DNA of 64,000 nucleotides from Hysterangium stoloniferum (GCA_015178975.1 WHVD01000155.1:1-64000); one strand, 5' to 3'; positions 1 to 11,250 are shown, counted from the first letter of the stretch. Numbers and translations: made by a program. The notes: generated by a model from the letters alone, not told the origin.

Positions 1-3000
1 AGTTCATGGGGTTGTGCAGGGGAGGACATGGTCAAAATGATGGCAAACAACCTGCGAAGTTGAAACCCAGAGTCTATCCGACTGGCTTCTGTGAGGCACA
101 TGTGCCACTGATGGTCATCTTCAAGCAAACCACGTGCTACACAGGCTTGTTGAAATGTAGGATAGGTCTCACCCTGAAAGGTCCTGAGCTGTTCAAATGA
201 GGTGGCGCCTTTGACAACAGTGAGCAATGTACGGAGGTGGAATCTTTCCCCACTGGCAATGTTAACAAAATGAATGCGCCCTATGGAAAACCCCACTTTG
301 ACGTGGCTTCCATGATTTCTTCTTGGGTATATGTGAAATACTCAGGAAAGTCCATATAAAATGTGTCCTGGGCACGCTGTCCATTATAACCAATGAGACC
401 CTTGGCATTAGCTTCAAAATAAGCCATGAGAGTTGTCCCTGAAACTCTGCCCTTTGTAAAGCCTCAGCAGGACCTTGATCAGCATCAAAAAGTACAGTGT
501 TTTCCCCAGGAAGGTGGACCCAAGTGCCATTACTGCAGGAACCTGGGTGTGGAGTTCATTACACATTAATCGCCAGACAGATTCATGTGCACTGACATAA
601 CGTGCATCAAGGTACTGTTGAATTTCATCTGGTGTCTTTCCAAATTCCATAGTTGTACGATCATGACCCTTGTAACAGTATTTATGCATGTACTTCATTG
701 ACCTATTGGTAAAGCTCAACTCAACATTGATGTGGCATTCAAAGGTGAGAATCAAAATGGGGGAGTAAGGGACAACATGTCTGTTGTCATATGTAAACTT
801 GGGAGTTTGATAAACCCTTCCATTGTTGGGGCGACGGCATGTTGGATAGCCTTCCTCATTGACAACGGTGGCTTCACACCAATCCTTTGGATAGTGCTTA
901 CTGCATTCCTTATCTACCATACAGGCAGCATTTGGATGATCAGTTCCACAGGGACCATGGGTCATGAGTTGACCTACTAAATTAAACAGTCTGGGATGTG
1001 TTTCAGGATCTGGAAAACAGGCAGAAACCATGGAGTCGACATCTTCTGGTGTCCTTGGCTTATTCTGGTCATCAAACCATATGAGGCAGTGCATGTGTGG
1101 AAGACCCCGCTTTTGGAATTCAATGACATGGATATGGGCTACTGTTCTACCAAAGATGTGGTCCTCTGTGATCATCTTGAGCAACTTAGCCTTCTTGGCA
1201 GCAAAGACCCTGGAGACTAAATCAGGACGATCAGCTGGAGTCTGGCCAGGAAGCAATTCATCAGTAACCTCCTTCCACTTGGGATTGGCTGTCATGGTGA
1301 TGAAGCAGCTGGCATTGCCATACTTTCGTGCAATTGCAAATGAATTTTGGAAACTTTGTCTCATATCCCTTGAACTGCCAGTAAATGTAGAAGGGAGTAT
1401 CACCCTCTGACCAATATTATTGGCATCTGTATTGACATCCTCACGTGTAAAGGCATCAACCACCTGGTTGTAGAGTTCTGCACGTAACCTTGGTTGATTA
1501 TCCCTGAGAAATCTCAATCTGCGCTGCTCTGTTACTGCCCAGGCATTGACAATATACTGTTGGAATAGCTTTTGTGCATAAAAAAGGGTCATGGCTTCGT
1601 ATGCTCTGGGAAATAGGCGATAGGCATAATATTCACATTGGGTCACCTTCCGACTTTTGTCTTCATCTTCACCTTCTTCATCCTGCTGTCCAGGCTGGGG
1701 CTGCCAATTTTTATTGGCATAGGGAATGTCCCATGACCAACCACGCTCACCCCTGGGAAAGAGCATAACATAATGAAGGGGTGTATAAATGGCTTGTGCA
1801 TCATGCACATGATGGAACTGGCCCCCTCTCCTCTGAACAATAATATCCCTTGGGTCACCACGACCTGTATCACCATCTCCAGGGAGAATGACAGCAGGTT
1901 CATCACCGGTTGGAAGATTGTACCGTCTGGGATCATTAAAAGCTTTGTAGCTCAACCTGACATGTAGCCTTGGAGTCTCTGCCTGTGTCCTGAATCGCTC
2001 ATGTGCCTGGCGATAGAGTTGTATAAAGGGATTATATTGCTCCATCATATCCTGCAAGTCAGAAAAAGTTTGGTTATTTAGGTTTCTATTTGCCCTGTGA
2101 TTCTGCCTCTGCTGCAATGCCTGCCTCAGTCCATCCTCCTGTGCCAATGCAGGATCATGGATGTAAAGCTGAGCATAACTACGTGATACACCTTCTGTGT
2201 AAGGAATCAAGGCACCATGCTGGTGATACAATTCACCATGGATTTTGAAGACATATGGGCCACCACCGCCTTGCAAGACAGACTCATCCAAATTGACACC
2301 GAGTGATGTAAATGCAAATGCATTATTATAGGCACGAATATTCTTGAGAAATTCTCTGCTATTGTCTGTGTTATTCTCCAGGAGAGACCTTAAAGTGTGA
2401 GGGACTGGCTCAAGTATTGGGAGGGCAACCTTTCCTCGCTTGCAACACTTGCCAAATTTTGGATGTGTCTTAGAGCTATTTGAGATACGCTCATCCATCC
2501 AGTGCAAAGCTCCACAGTCTGAACACTGTATGTCCATACGTCCCAAGTCATGTCTTTGAAACCGGTCCTCCACAACTGGTTGCCGTCCAATAGGTAATTG
2601 TGGAATGGGAGGTGGAGGCATAGCTGCAGGCTGTAAAATGGCTGGAGGTGGGGGAATAACTGGAGGTGGGGGAATAACTGGAAGTGGGGCTAACTGTAGT
2701 TGCTGTTGCTGTTGTGGAGCTGGATTTTCAGGTAGATGGTGAAGCTGTGGTGGTGCCCACTGCAAAATAGGTGCTTGTTGTTGTTGTGGAGCTGGATTTC
2801 CAGGTGGATGATGCTGCTGTGGTGGTGGTAACTGCAAAATAGGTACCTGTGCCTGGAGTTGTGGAATGGCAGGAGGTAGTACTAACTGTAGCTGTTGTTG
2901 CTGTTGTGGAGCTGGATTTCCAGGTGGATGGTGAAGCTGTGGTGGTGCCCACTGCAATATAGGTTGTTGTTGTTGTTGTGGAGCTGGATGTCCAGGTGGA

Positions 3001-3965
3001 TGGAAATGCTGTGGTGCTTGCCACTGCAAAATAGGTGGTTGTTGTTGCTGTGGATGGTAATGCTGTGGTGGTTCCCACTGTAAAATAGGTGGTTGTTGCT
3101 GCTGTGGATGGTGATACTGTAGTGGTGCAGCTACATTTCCTGGTTGATGACCATGCTGTGGATGTGGTGCTGACTGTAAAATTTGTGGCTGTAGTTGAGC
3201 AGGTTGGTCTAACCGTGGTAAAGCAGCATACTGAGCATACAGAGCAGCTACTCCAGCAGAGCCAACTGCAGGCTGGACAGCTTCACCTGCAGGTGCACCC
3301 TGTTGTATATAAAGTGGTTGCTGAAGTTGAGCAGCTACATTGCCTCGTACATGACCTGGTGCCTGTGGCTGAACAGGTGCATTTGCTGGTTGATGACCTT
3401 GCTGGATATGTGGTGCTAACTGCAAAATTGGTTGCTGCAATTGAGCAGCTACATTGCCTCGTACATGACCTGGTGCATTTGCTGGTTGATGACCCTGCTG
3501 GATATGTGGTGCTAACTGCAAAATTGGTTGCTGCAATTGAGCAGCTGGATTTCTCCGTCCACGACCCTGCCTAAGAGGTTGTAATGGTGGCAAATTTTCA
3601 TACTGCCTACGCAAAAGAGCCACTGCATCAGAGCCAACTATAGCAGAGCCACCTGCAGCAGAGCCACTTGCAGCAGAGCCACCTGCAGCAGAGCCACTTG
3701 CAGCAGAGCCACTTGCAGCAGAGCCACTTGCAGCAGAGCCACTTGCAGCAGAGCCACCTACAGTAGAGCCACCTGGCTGAGCAACCAAAAATGGATTATC
3801 AGGTTGACCTCTACCAACAGGGAGATCTCCAAATGGTCGAGGAGGGAGTAATATATTAGAATTCACAGCTAAACGTCGATGACGATCAGATGGAGATGTC
3901 ATTTGCAATTGTGCCCTACGCTGCCTTCACTCCTCCTCCCGATTACGCTCAGGTGTTTGATCCAT
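1..3965 (-). pseudogene. Helitron Rep-helicase pseudogene (H1)
   Basis: This is the decayed counterpart of the H2 transposase. The ATG corresponding to the H2 start lies at 3,965-3,963, but codon 13 is TGA (3,929-3,927) where H2 has CAA. Downstream, the zinc-finger-like CSDCG and FGKCC motifs, the HUH motif (GLPHMHCLIWF) and the KYCYKGHDR tyrosine motif are all still readable. Between 240 and 530 it carries single-base losses near 443 and 517, an extra C near 283 and a two-base loss near 330 relative to H2, so the frame breaks just after the Rep domain. The helicase half lies beyond base 1. It probably makes no full-length protein; it could still serve as a template for an active copy if its ends are intact. 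Confidence 0.92.
3640..3775 (-). repeat. 15-bp coding minisatellite (Gly-Ser-Ala-Ala-Ser) in H1
   Basis: The unit GCAGAGCCACTTGCA repeats about nine times on the plus strand and encodes GSAAS/GSAAG pentapeptides on the minus strand, near the transposase N terminus. H2 holds a longer, differently substituted version of the same array. This shows unit gain, loss or homogenisation since the copies separated. Confidence 0.9.
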
Positions 3966-5150
3966 ACTAATATAGCAATCACAGCAGTAGTAGCAGAGAG
4001 AGAAACCCTGCAAGAGAGGGGGAAGAGAGAAGGGGCAGAAAGTTGTAGTGAATTAGACTAAAATAAGCCAAAGAAAATTACAGGGAAAGGACTCACTTTC
4101 AATACTCCACTTATACTTATATGGAGTGGTCACAAACACAGTAGAGAGTGGCAGAAAAGAAATGCAGACAAATGGCTCTAAAATAGCCTAAAAACATGAA
4201 AAATAATGTATAAATATTTTTTAATAGCATGAGGGAAGGTACCAATACAAACTGGGAGATATGTTATATCTTCCAGTAACAATAGAAACAGCAATCAAGG
4301 CAAAACGGCCCAGAATAGAGGGTCAATTTCACTGTAAGAACAATATTTGAGCAAAAAAAGGTAGGATTAATTACAGGGACAGGAATCACCTTCAATACTC
4401 GACTTATAATCACAGAGAAGACTCAAAAAGCAGTGGAGAGTCCTATGGAAAGGAAATTCAGACAAATAGATCTAAAATAACCCAAAAATGGGTAAAATAA
4501 TGCATAAATATATTACAACAGCATGAGAAAGCCCAAAACATACCTGATATTATAGGATAGTCTTCAGACTGTGTATTTCAAAATTATGAATGAGAAGAAC
4601 ACCCGGGAAAGGGTAATCTGACTGCCAATAAATTATTTAATCATTAAAAAAAGCGAAAATTAAATAATAATTGGTAGAAGCTCACCACACCTTTTATATT
4701 GCCTGAGGAGTTGAAGAAGGGTTCAGAGATGATAAATGCTCAATATGGGGGGTCCAGGGCCAGTGGATGGCCAGACTCTAACTGCAGAATAATATATTTA
4801 ATTATTAAAAAAGCGAAATTTAATAGGATTAAATAGAGCCCTCAACACACCTTGATATGGGCCCAGATACCTTGAGAAATATTCCAGAGAGGATCCCCTC
4901 ACAATTTAAAGGGGACAAAGCCGGGGGAGGGAGAGGGGAAGGGAGAAAGTATGGCAGCCTCAAGGCTTTACAGCGGGCTTCCGGGCTTCCCGCAGCTATG
5001 GCCTAAAATGTTCCCACGCGTCGCAAAATAGTTCCGGGTATGTCACAAATGTCACGGAAAAGCTCCCACGCCCTGAGAAAAGCTCCCGCGGCGTCATTAA
5101 ATACTCCCGCGTGTGCAAAAATGCCCCCGCGCTGACTAATGAGAGACTTC
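3966..5150 (-). other. Helitron H1 non-coding leader
   Basis: This stretch has no gene and matches the H2 leader. It contains an imperfect internal duplication: the segment around 4,076-4,250 resembles 4,370-4,540 (shared TTACAGGGA, TTCAATACTC, TCTAAAATA, AATGTATAAATAT-like blocks). A second pair, each with an ATTAAAAAAAGCGAAA-like core, lies around 4,630-4,690 and 4,790-4,850. On the minus strand these carry GTGAGT-, GTATGT- and GTGTGT-like donor sites and pyrimidine-rich AG acceptors, suggesting several introns in an untranslated leader. Confidence 0.75.
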
Positions 5151-5151
5151 G

Positions 5152-5275
5152 GGCGCTAGCGCGCCCTCAGCTTAGTCACACACTCACACGCACCCTCATC
5201 GGTATTTTTCGACCCTGATGGGGAAGAATCTCGGGCGCTCCGCGCCCTCACGCATTGGGGCGCCTTCGGCGCCTA
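5152..5275. repeat. Cluster of GC-rich stem-loops at the H1 5' end
   Basis: Three perfect short inverted repeats follow each other: GGGCGC TAGC GCGCCC, GGGCGC TCC GCGCCC and GGCGCC TTC GGCGCC. The same series occurs at 12,398-12,525 in H2. Helitrons are normally known for one hairpin near the 3' end, so a 5' subterminal cluster is unusual. Confidence 0.88.
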
Positions 5276-5316
5276 AAAAGCGCCCACCACCCACCGTACA
5301 ACTTTACTTTATATGA

Positions 5317-5420
5317 CAAGCCTGGGAACCCTTGCTACGCTGCGGGGCGGTCACTTCGTGACCTGCCCCACAACTTCGCTGCGGGCTCCGGCTTGTTGGG
5401 GGGCTTCGCCCCCCAAACCC
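5317..5420. repeat. 3' terminal hairpins of Helitron H2
   Basis: Two inverted repeats precede the end: TTGGGGGGC TTC GCCCCCCAA at 5,396-5,416 (9-bp stem) and an imperfect GGGGC/GTCAC stem with a TTC loop at 5,344-5,369. The second lies about 27 nt from the terminal CTTG, farther than the roughly 10-12 nt usual for Helitrons. Such hairpins are thought to act as the transposition terminator. Confidence 0.85.
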
Positions 5421-5523
5421 CCCCGCATCCATGACTCTTAAGTATTTCTGAGCACTTCTAAGTATTTACATATCACAATCACTGTTCAAAAAATTTAATC
5501 AAAACAATAAATACTTTAAAACT
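5421..5523. other. 3' untranslated part of the H2 transposase gene
   Basis: This AT-rich interval lies between the stop codon and the terminal hairpins. On the minus strand AATAAA-like sequence near 5,505 is a plausible polyadenylation signal. Confidence 0.5.
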
Positions 5524-8500
5524 TCAATCTAATAATACATCTTTGTACACTATATTTACTGTTCTCTTTGTCTCCTTTAATAATATTTTTATCCTATTCC
5601 AACTTCTTCCCCTTGAAAGTCCCACATACAATTGCCCATGTCCAAACACTGCCATTCTCAAATCTATTCCTACCACTTTCAATGACTGTCCTTGTGACTT
5701 GTTAATTGTCATTGCAAATGCCAACCGCACTGGAAACTGAATACGATGCAGTTTAAATGCCAGTTGATCATCATTTGTAATTATTTTGATCCGTGAAAGA
5801 AATGCCATTTTTCCAGTACATGGTCCAGTTAGGATCCGCACTTGAAGCAAATGATTTTCCATTTTCACCAATCGCAATCGTGTCCCATTGAAAAGCCCCC
5901 TCTGTGGATCTATATTCCGTAATAGCATCAATGGCACTCCTGGCTTCACCTCAAGTCGACTCGGTGAGATTCCACCAAAATTCAGGCTGTTCAAATACTC
6001 TACAGGATACATCTCTGTCTCACTGTCTCCCTCTGCAGTATCAGCACTGTGGTATACACAACTCTCCCCAGGGAATTTATTCAGAAGTTCTGAATTAATC
6101 TCATCAACCTCTGAATTCCTTGGACACAGAATTGCCCGGTCTAAGAAGTCTTCATCTTGCCAATCTCTTTGGTCTCTATCCACATGGATGTCTGGATATA
6201 TCTCAGCAATTAGATCTGACATTCCTGGACCACAGATCATATGAGGAGGGACATCCATTGTATGATCCAAAGGCAAATCCTTTCCATGGCCTATATCCAA
6301 TAGCCACTGAGCAAACTGTTGACTGTCTGGATCATCCTGGTCCACCCACATATTCTTTTTCAAGAAGAGTACCTTGATATGCTTCCACAGTTCTGATTTC
6401 TGGATACATTGTCCAATGATCTGTTCTTTTGAACCCTTTGGTACAACAGGCAAAGTCTGCTGAAAGTCACCTCCCCAGGCCACAGGAATCCCTCCAAAGG
6501 GAAGATCCTCCTTGTCTAATAAATCCCTCAGGGTTCTGTCAACTGCCTCACATGTGAAACGTGACTGCATTGGAACTTCATCCCAGATAATCAGTCGGAC
6601 ATTCTTCATGAGCTCTGCTTTTTCTGAACCCTTTTTGATATGACATAGAGCATCCTTCTCACAGGGAACAGGGATTGAAAATGTACTGTGAGAAGTGCGA
6701 CCACCCTTGAGAATCATTGATGCAATTCCAGAAGATGCCACACAAAGCACAATGTAGCCCTTGGCCCTACATGCATGTGCCAGAGTATTCCATACAAAGG
6801 ACTTTCCAGTGCCTCCTGGACCATTGACAAAGAACAATTTGCCTTCTTGTTGCTCATCCACTGCCTTCATGATAGTCTCAAAGGCAGCATGTTGTTCAGG
6901 ATTGCACTTTTCAAGATTAGCTTGGGCACTGGCAAGCTCATGTTGAATATTATAACTCTTTTGCTCCTTAATGAGACGGTTGCCAACAATGGCATCCCAA
7001 TTATCAGTGCAGTTTGGCATGGTTGGATAGTGTGAGAGGGACTTTCCAGAATAGCGTAGGATCTTATCAATTTCATAGAGACCAAAGTCATAAACTTGGA
7101 TTGGTGATGGATCATCAATGCCATGTGTTTGCCAAAGTATGAACTCCAAATCATCACAAAGAAATACTTTAAAGTCATTCCAGAGTTCATGGGGTTGTGC
7201 AGGGGAGGACATGGTCAAAATGATGGCAAACAACCTGCGAAGTTGAAACCCAGAGTCTATCCGACTGGCTTCTGTGAGGCACATGTGCCACTGACGGTCA
7301 TCTTCAAGCAAACCACGTGCTACACAGGCTTGTTGAAATGTAGGATAGGTCTCACCCTGAAAGGTCCTGAGCTGTTCAAATGAGGTGGCACCTTTGACAA
7401 CAGTGAGCAATGTACGGAGGTGGAATCTTTCCCCACTGGCAATGTTAACAAAATGAATACGCCCTATGGAAAACCCACTTTGACGTGGCTTCCATGATTT
7501 CTTCTTGGGTACATATGTGAAATACTCAGGAAAGTCCATATAAAATGTGTCCTGGGCACGCTGTCCATTATAACCAATGAGACCCTTGGCATTAGCTTCA
7601 AAATAAGCCATGAGAGTTGTCCCTGAACGCTCTGCCCTTTGTAAAGCCTCAGCAGGACCTTGATCACCATCAAAAAGTACAGTGTTTTCTCCAGGAAGAT
7701 GGACCCCAAGTGCCATTACTGCAGGAACCTGGGTATGGAGTTCATTACGCATTAATCGCCAGACAGACTCATGTGCACTGACATAACGTGCATCAAGGTA
7801 CTGTTGAATCTCATCTGGTGTTGTTCCAAATTCCATAGTTGTACGATCATGGCCCTTGTAACAGTATTTATGCATGTACTTCATTGACCTATTGGTAAAG
7901 GTCAACTCTACATTGATGTGGCATTCAAAGGTGAGAATCAAAATAGGGGAGTAAGGGACGACATGTCTGTTGTCATATGTAAACTTGGGAGTTTCATAAA
8001 CCCTTCCATTGTTGGGGCGAGCATATGTTGGATAGCCTTCCTCATTGACAATGGTGGCTTCACACCAATCCTTTGGATAGTATTTACTGCACTTCTTATC
8101 AACCATACAGGCAGCATTTGGATGTTCAGCTCCACAGGGGCCATGGGTCATGAGTTGTCCTACTAAATTAAATAGTCTGGGATGTATTTCAGGATCTGGA
8201 AAACAGGCAGAAACAAATGAGTCAACATCTTCTGATGTCCTTGGCTTATTCTGGTCATCAAACCATATGAGGCAGTGCATGTGTGGAAGACCCCGCTTTT
8301 GGAATTCAATGACATGGATATGGGCTACAGTTCTACCAAAGATCTGGTCCTCTGTGATCATCTTGAGCAGCTTAGCCTTCTTGGCAGCAAAGACACGGGA
8401 GACCAAATCAGGACGATCAGCAGCAGTCTGTCCAGGAAGCAATTCATCAGTAACCTCCTTCCACTTGGGATTAGCAGTCATGGTGATGAAGCAGCTGGCA

Positions 8501-11208
8501 TTGCCATACTTGCGTGCAATTGCAAATGAATTTTGTAGACTTTGTCTCATATCCCTTGAACTGCCAGTAAATGTAGAAGGCAGTATGACCCTCTGACCAA
8601 TACTATTGGCATCTGTGCTGACATCCTGATTTGTAAATGCATCAACCACTTGGTTGTAGAGTTCTGCACGTAACCTTGGTTGATTATCCCTGAGAAATCT
8701 CAATCTGCGTTGCTCTGTTACTGCCCAGGCATTGACAATATACTGTTGGAATAGCTTTTGTGCATAAAAAAGGGTCATGGCTTCGTATGCTCTGGGAAAT
8801 AGGCGATAGGCATAATATTCACATTGGGTCACTTTCCGACTTTTTTCTTCATCTTCACCTTCATCCTGCTGTCCAGGTTGGGGCTGCCAATTTTGATTTG
8901 CATAGGGAATATCCCATGACCAACCACGCTCACCCCTGGGAAAGAGCATGACATAATGAAGGGGTGTATAAATGGCTTGTGCATCATGGACATGATGGAA
9001 CTGGCCCCCTCTCCTCTGAACAATAATATCCCTTGGGTCACCACGACCTGTATCACTATCTCCAGGGAGAATGACTGCAAGTTCATCACCGGTTGGAAGA
9101 TTGTACCGTCTGGGATCATTAAAAGCTTTGTAGCTCAGCCTGACATGTAACCTTGGAGTCTCTGCCTGTGTTCTTAATCGCTCATGTGCCTGGCGATAGA
9201 GTTCTATAAATGGATTATATTGCTCCATCATATCCTGCAAGTCAGAAAAGGTTTGGTTGTTTAGGCTTCGATTTGCCCTATGAATCTGCCTCTGCTGCAA
9301 TGCCTGCCTCAGTCCATCCTCCTCTGCCAATGCAGGATCATGGATGTAAAGCTGAGCATAACTACGTGATGTACCTTCTGTGTAAGGAATCAAGGAACCA
9401 TGCTGGTGATACAGTTCACCATGGATTTTGAAGACATATGGGCCACCACCACCCTGCAAGACAGACTCATCCAAATTGACACCCAGTGATGTAAATGCAA
9501 ATGCATTATTATATGCCCGAATATTCTTCCGAAATTCCTTGCCATTGTCTGTATTATCCTCAAGGAGAGACCTTAAAGTGTGAGGGACTGGCTCAAGTAT
9601 TGGGAGAGCCACCTTTCCTCCCTTGCAACACTTGCCAAATTTTGGATGTATCTTAGAGCTATTTGCCAGACGCTCATCCATCCAGTGAAAGGCTCCACAG
9701 TCTGGACACTGTATGTTCATAGGTCCCAAGTCATATCTTGGGAACCTGGCCTCAACAACTGGCTGCCTTCCAATGGGTAATTGTGCAACAGGAAGTAGAG
9801 GTGGAGGCATGGCTGCAGGTGGGAGTGGGTGTACGGCAGGAGGTGGGTGCATAGCAGGAGGTGGGGGAATGGCAGGAGGTGGTGCTAACTGTAGCTGTTG
9901 TTGCTGTTGTGGAGCTGGATTTCCAGGTAGATGGTGAAGCTGTGGTGGTGCCCACTGCAAAATAGGTGCTTGCTGTTGTTGTTGAGCTGGATTTCCAGGT
10001 GGATGATGATGCTGTGGTGGTGCTAATTGCAAAATGGGTACCTGTGCCTGGAGTTGTGGAACGGCATTAATAGGTAAATGACCATAGTGCAGTTGTGGGG
10101 CTGGATTTCCAGGATGGTGAAGCTGTGGTGGTGCCCACTGCAAAATAGGTAGTTGTTGTTGTTGTGGAGCTGGATTTCCAGACGGATGATGATGCTGTGG
10201 TGGTGCTAATTGCAAAATGGGTACCTGTGGCTGGAGTTGTGGAACTGCATTAATCAAAGCATGACTATGTTGCAGTAGTGCAGATGGATGACTTTGCTGT
10301 ACTGGTGGAGGTACATTTCCTGGTTGATGACCATGCTGTGGATGTGGTGCTGACTGTAAAATTTGTGGCTGCAATTGAGCAGGTTGGTCTAATGGTGGTA
10401 AAGCAGCATACTGAGCATACAGAGCAGCTACTCCAGCAGAGCCAACTGCAGGCTGGAGAGCTTCATCTGCAGGTGCACCCTGTTGTATATAAAGTGGTTG
10501 CTGAGGTTGAGCAGCTACATTGCCTCGTACATGACCTGGTGCCTGTGGCTGAACAGGTGCATTTGCTGGTTGATGACCCTGCTGGATATGTGGTGCTAAC
10601 TGCAAAATTGGTTGCTGCAATTGAGCAGCTACATTGCCTTGTACATGACCTGGTGGCTGTGGCTGAACAGGTGCATTTGCTCGTTGATTACCCTGCTGGA
10701 TATGTGGTGCTAACTGCAAAATTGGTCGCTGCAATTGAGCAGCTGGATTTCTCCATCCACGACCCTGCCTAAGAGGTTGTAATGGTGGCAAATTTTCATA
10801 CTGCCTACGCAAAAGAGCCACTGCATCAGAGCCAACTATAGTAGAGCCACTTGCAGCAGAGCCACTTGCAGCAGAGCCACTTGTAGCAGAGCCACTTGTA
10901 GCAGAGCCACTTGCAGCAAAGCCACTTGCAGCAGAGCCACTTGCAGCAGAGCCTCTTGTAGCAGAGCCTCTTGCAGCAGAGCCACCTGCAGCAGAGCTAC
11001 CTGCAGTAGAGCCATCTGGCTGAGCAACCAAAAATGGATTATCAGGTTGACCTCTACCAACAGGGAGATCTCCAAATGGTCGAGGAGGGAGTAATATATT
11101 AGAATTCACAGCTAAACGTCGATGACGATCAGATGGAGATGTCATTTGCAATTGTGCCCTACGCTGCCTTTGCTCCTCCTCCCGATTACGCTCAGGAGTT
11201 CGATCCAT
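5524..11208 (-). CDS. Helitron Rep-helicase transposase, 1,894 aa, intact
   Basis: The protein nicks and joins DNA as an HUH endonuclease and unwinds it as a PIF1-type helicase during rolling-circle transposition. In order it has: Gly-Ser-Ala-Ala repeats (residues about 65-123); a long Pro/Gln-rich low-complexity part (about 150-475); a CPDCG...FGKCC zinc-finger-like motif (about 498-530); a Helitron-like N domain; the HUH motif GLPHMHCLIWF (about 972); the catalytic tyrosine motif KYCYKGHDR (about 1,112); and a helicase with Walker A GPGGTGKSF (about 1,462), Walker B IIWDEVP (about 1,538), GGDFQQTLPV (about 1,575), INKSQGQS (about 1,840) and YVGLSRGRS (about 1,858). I start it at ATG 11,208 (MDRTPERN) because the open frame upstream begins at a TTG inside an intron acceptor. 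No stop or frameshift is seen, so it may be active. Confidence 0.96.
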   Translation of the reverse strand: MDRTPERNREEEQRQRRAQLQMTSPSDRHRRLAVNSNILLPPRPFGDLPVGRGQPDNPFLVAQPDGSTAGSSAAGGSAARGSATRGSAASGSAASGFAASGSATSGSATSGSAASGSAASGSTIVGSDAVALLRRQYENLPPLQPLRQGRGWRNPAAQLQRPILQLAPHIQQGNQRANAPVQPQPPGHVQGNVAAQLQQPILQLAPHIQQGHQPANAPVQPQAPGHVRGNVAAQPQQPLYIQQGAPADEALQPAVGSAGVAALYAQYAALPPLDQPAQLQPQILQSAPHPQHGHQPGNVPPPVQQSHPSALLQHSHALINAVPQLQPQVPILQLAPPQHHHPSGNPAPQQQQLPILQWAPPQLHHPGNPAPQLHYGHLPINAVPQLQAQVPILQLAPPQHHHPPGNPAQQQQQAPILQWAPPQLHHLPGNPAPQQQQQLQLAPPPAIPPPPAMHPPPAVHPLPPAAMPPPLLPVAQLPIGRQPVVEARFPRYDLGPMNIQCPDCGAFHWMDERLANSSKIHPKFGKCCKGGKVALPILEPVPHTLRSLLEDNTDNGKEFRKNIRAYNNAFAFTSLGVNLDESVLQGGGGPYVFKIHGELYHQHGSLIPYTEGTSRSYAQLYIHDPALAEEDGLRQALQQRQIHRANRSLNNQTFSDLQDMMEQYNPFIELYRQAHERLRTQAETPRLHVRLSYKAFNDPRRYNLPTGDELAVILPGDSDTGRGDPRDIIVQRRGGQFHHVHDAQAIYTPLHYVMLFPRGERGWSWDIPYANQNWQPQPGQQDEGEDEEKSRKVTQCEYYAYRLFPRAYEAMTLFYAQKLFQQYIVNAWAVTEQRRLRFLRDNQPRLRAELYNQVVDAFTNQDVSTDANSIGQRVILPSTFTGSSRDMRQSLQNSFAIARKYGNASCFITMTANPKWKEVTDELLPGQTAADRPDLVSRVFAAKKAKLLKMITEDQIFGRTVAHIHVIEFQKRGLPHMHCLIWFDDQNKPRTSEDVDSFVSACFPDPEIHPRLFNLVGQLMTHGPCGAEHPNAACMVDKKCSKYYPKDWCEATIVNEEGYPTYARPNNGRVYETPKFTYDNRHVVPYSPILILTFECHINVELTFTNRSMKYMHKYCYKGHDRTTMEFGTTPDEIQQYLDARYVSAHESVWRLMRNELHTQVPAVMALGVHLPGENTVLFDGDQGPAEALQRAERSGTTLMAYFEANAKGLIGYNGQRAQDTFYMDFPEYFTYVPKKKSWKPRQSGFSIGRIHFVNIASGERFHLRTLLTVVKGATSFEQLRTFQGETYPTFQQACVARGLLEDDRQWHMCLTEASRIDSGFQLRRLFAIILTMSSPAQPHELWNDFKVFLCDDLEFILWQTHGIDDPSPIQVYDFGLYEIDKILRYSGKSLSHYPTMPNCTDNWDAIVGNRLIKEQKSYNIQHELASAQANLEKCNPEQHAAFETIMKAVDEQQEGKLFFVNGPGGTGKSFVWNTLAHACRAKGYIVLCVASSGIASMILKGGRTSHSTFSIPVPCEKDALCHIKKGSEKAELMKNVRLIIWDEVPMQSRFTCEAVDRTLRDLLDKEDLPFGGIPVAWGGDFQQTLPVVPKGSKEQIIGQCIQKSELWKHIKVLFLKKNMWVDQDDPDSQQFAQWLLDIGHGKDLPLDHTMDVPPHMICGPGMSDLIAEIYPDIHVDRDQRDWQDEDFLDRAILCPRNSEVDEINSELLNKFPGESCVYHSADTAEGDSETEMYPVEYLNSLNFGGISPSRLEVKPGVPLMLLRNIDPQRGLFNGTRLRLVKMENHLLQVRILTGPCTGKMAFLSRIKIITNDDQLAFKLHRIQFPVRLAFAMTINKSQGQSLKVVGIDLRMAVFGHGQLYVGLSRGRSWNRIKILLKETKRTVNIVYKDVLLD
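10838..11012 (-). repeat. 15-bp coding minisatellite (GSAAS/GSATS) in H2
   Basis: About twelve 15-bp units encode GSAAS-type pentapeptides with variants GSATS, GSATR, GSAAR and GFAAS. The array is longer and more varied than in H1 and stays in frame. It is presumably a disordered linker. Confidence 0.9.
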
Positions 11209-11250
11209 ACTAATATAGCAATCACAGCAGTAGCAGCAGAGAGAGAAACC

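Larger units (their letters stand above)
1..5316 (-). mobile_element. Helitron copy H1, 5' part (truncated by window edge)
   Basis: This segment matches the complete Helitron H2 along its whole length, base 1 corresponding to about base 7,184 of H2. The element therefore runs leftwards and loses its helicase half and 3' end outside the window. Its 5' terminus is placed at 5,316, where the minus strand starts TCATATAAAGTAAAG, because this is where similarity to the H2 5' end (TCAAATAAAGTAAAG) stops. By eye the two copies are highly similar in coding and leader sequence. The base before its TC is the last base of H2, so the usual host A is missing here. The element itself is certain; the exact terminus is inferred from the two-copy comparison. 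Confidence 0.93.

Noticed and set aside
732-1410. Plus-strand open frames across the Helitron genes
   Set aside because: They are antisense shadows of the Rep-helicase frame and recur at the matching place in H2 only because the coding sequence is conserved.
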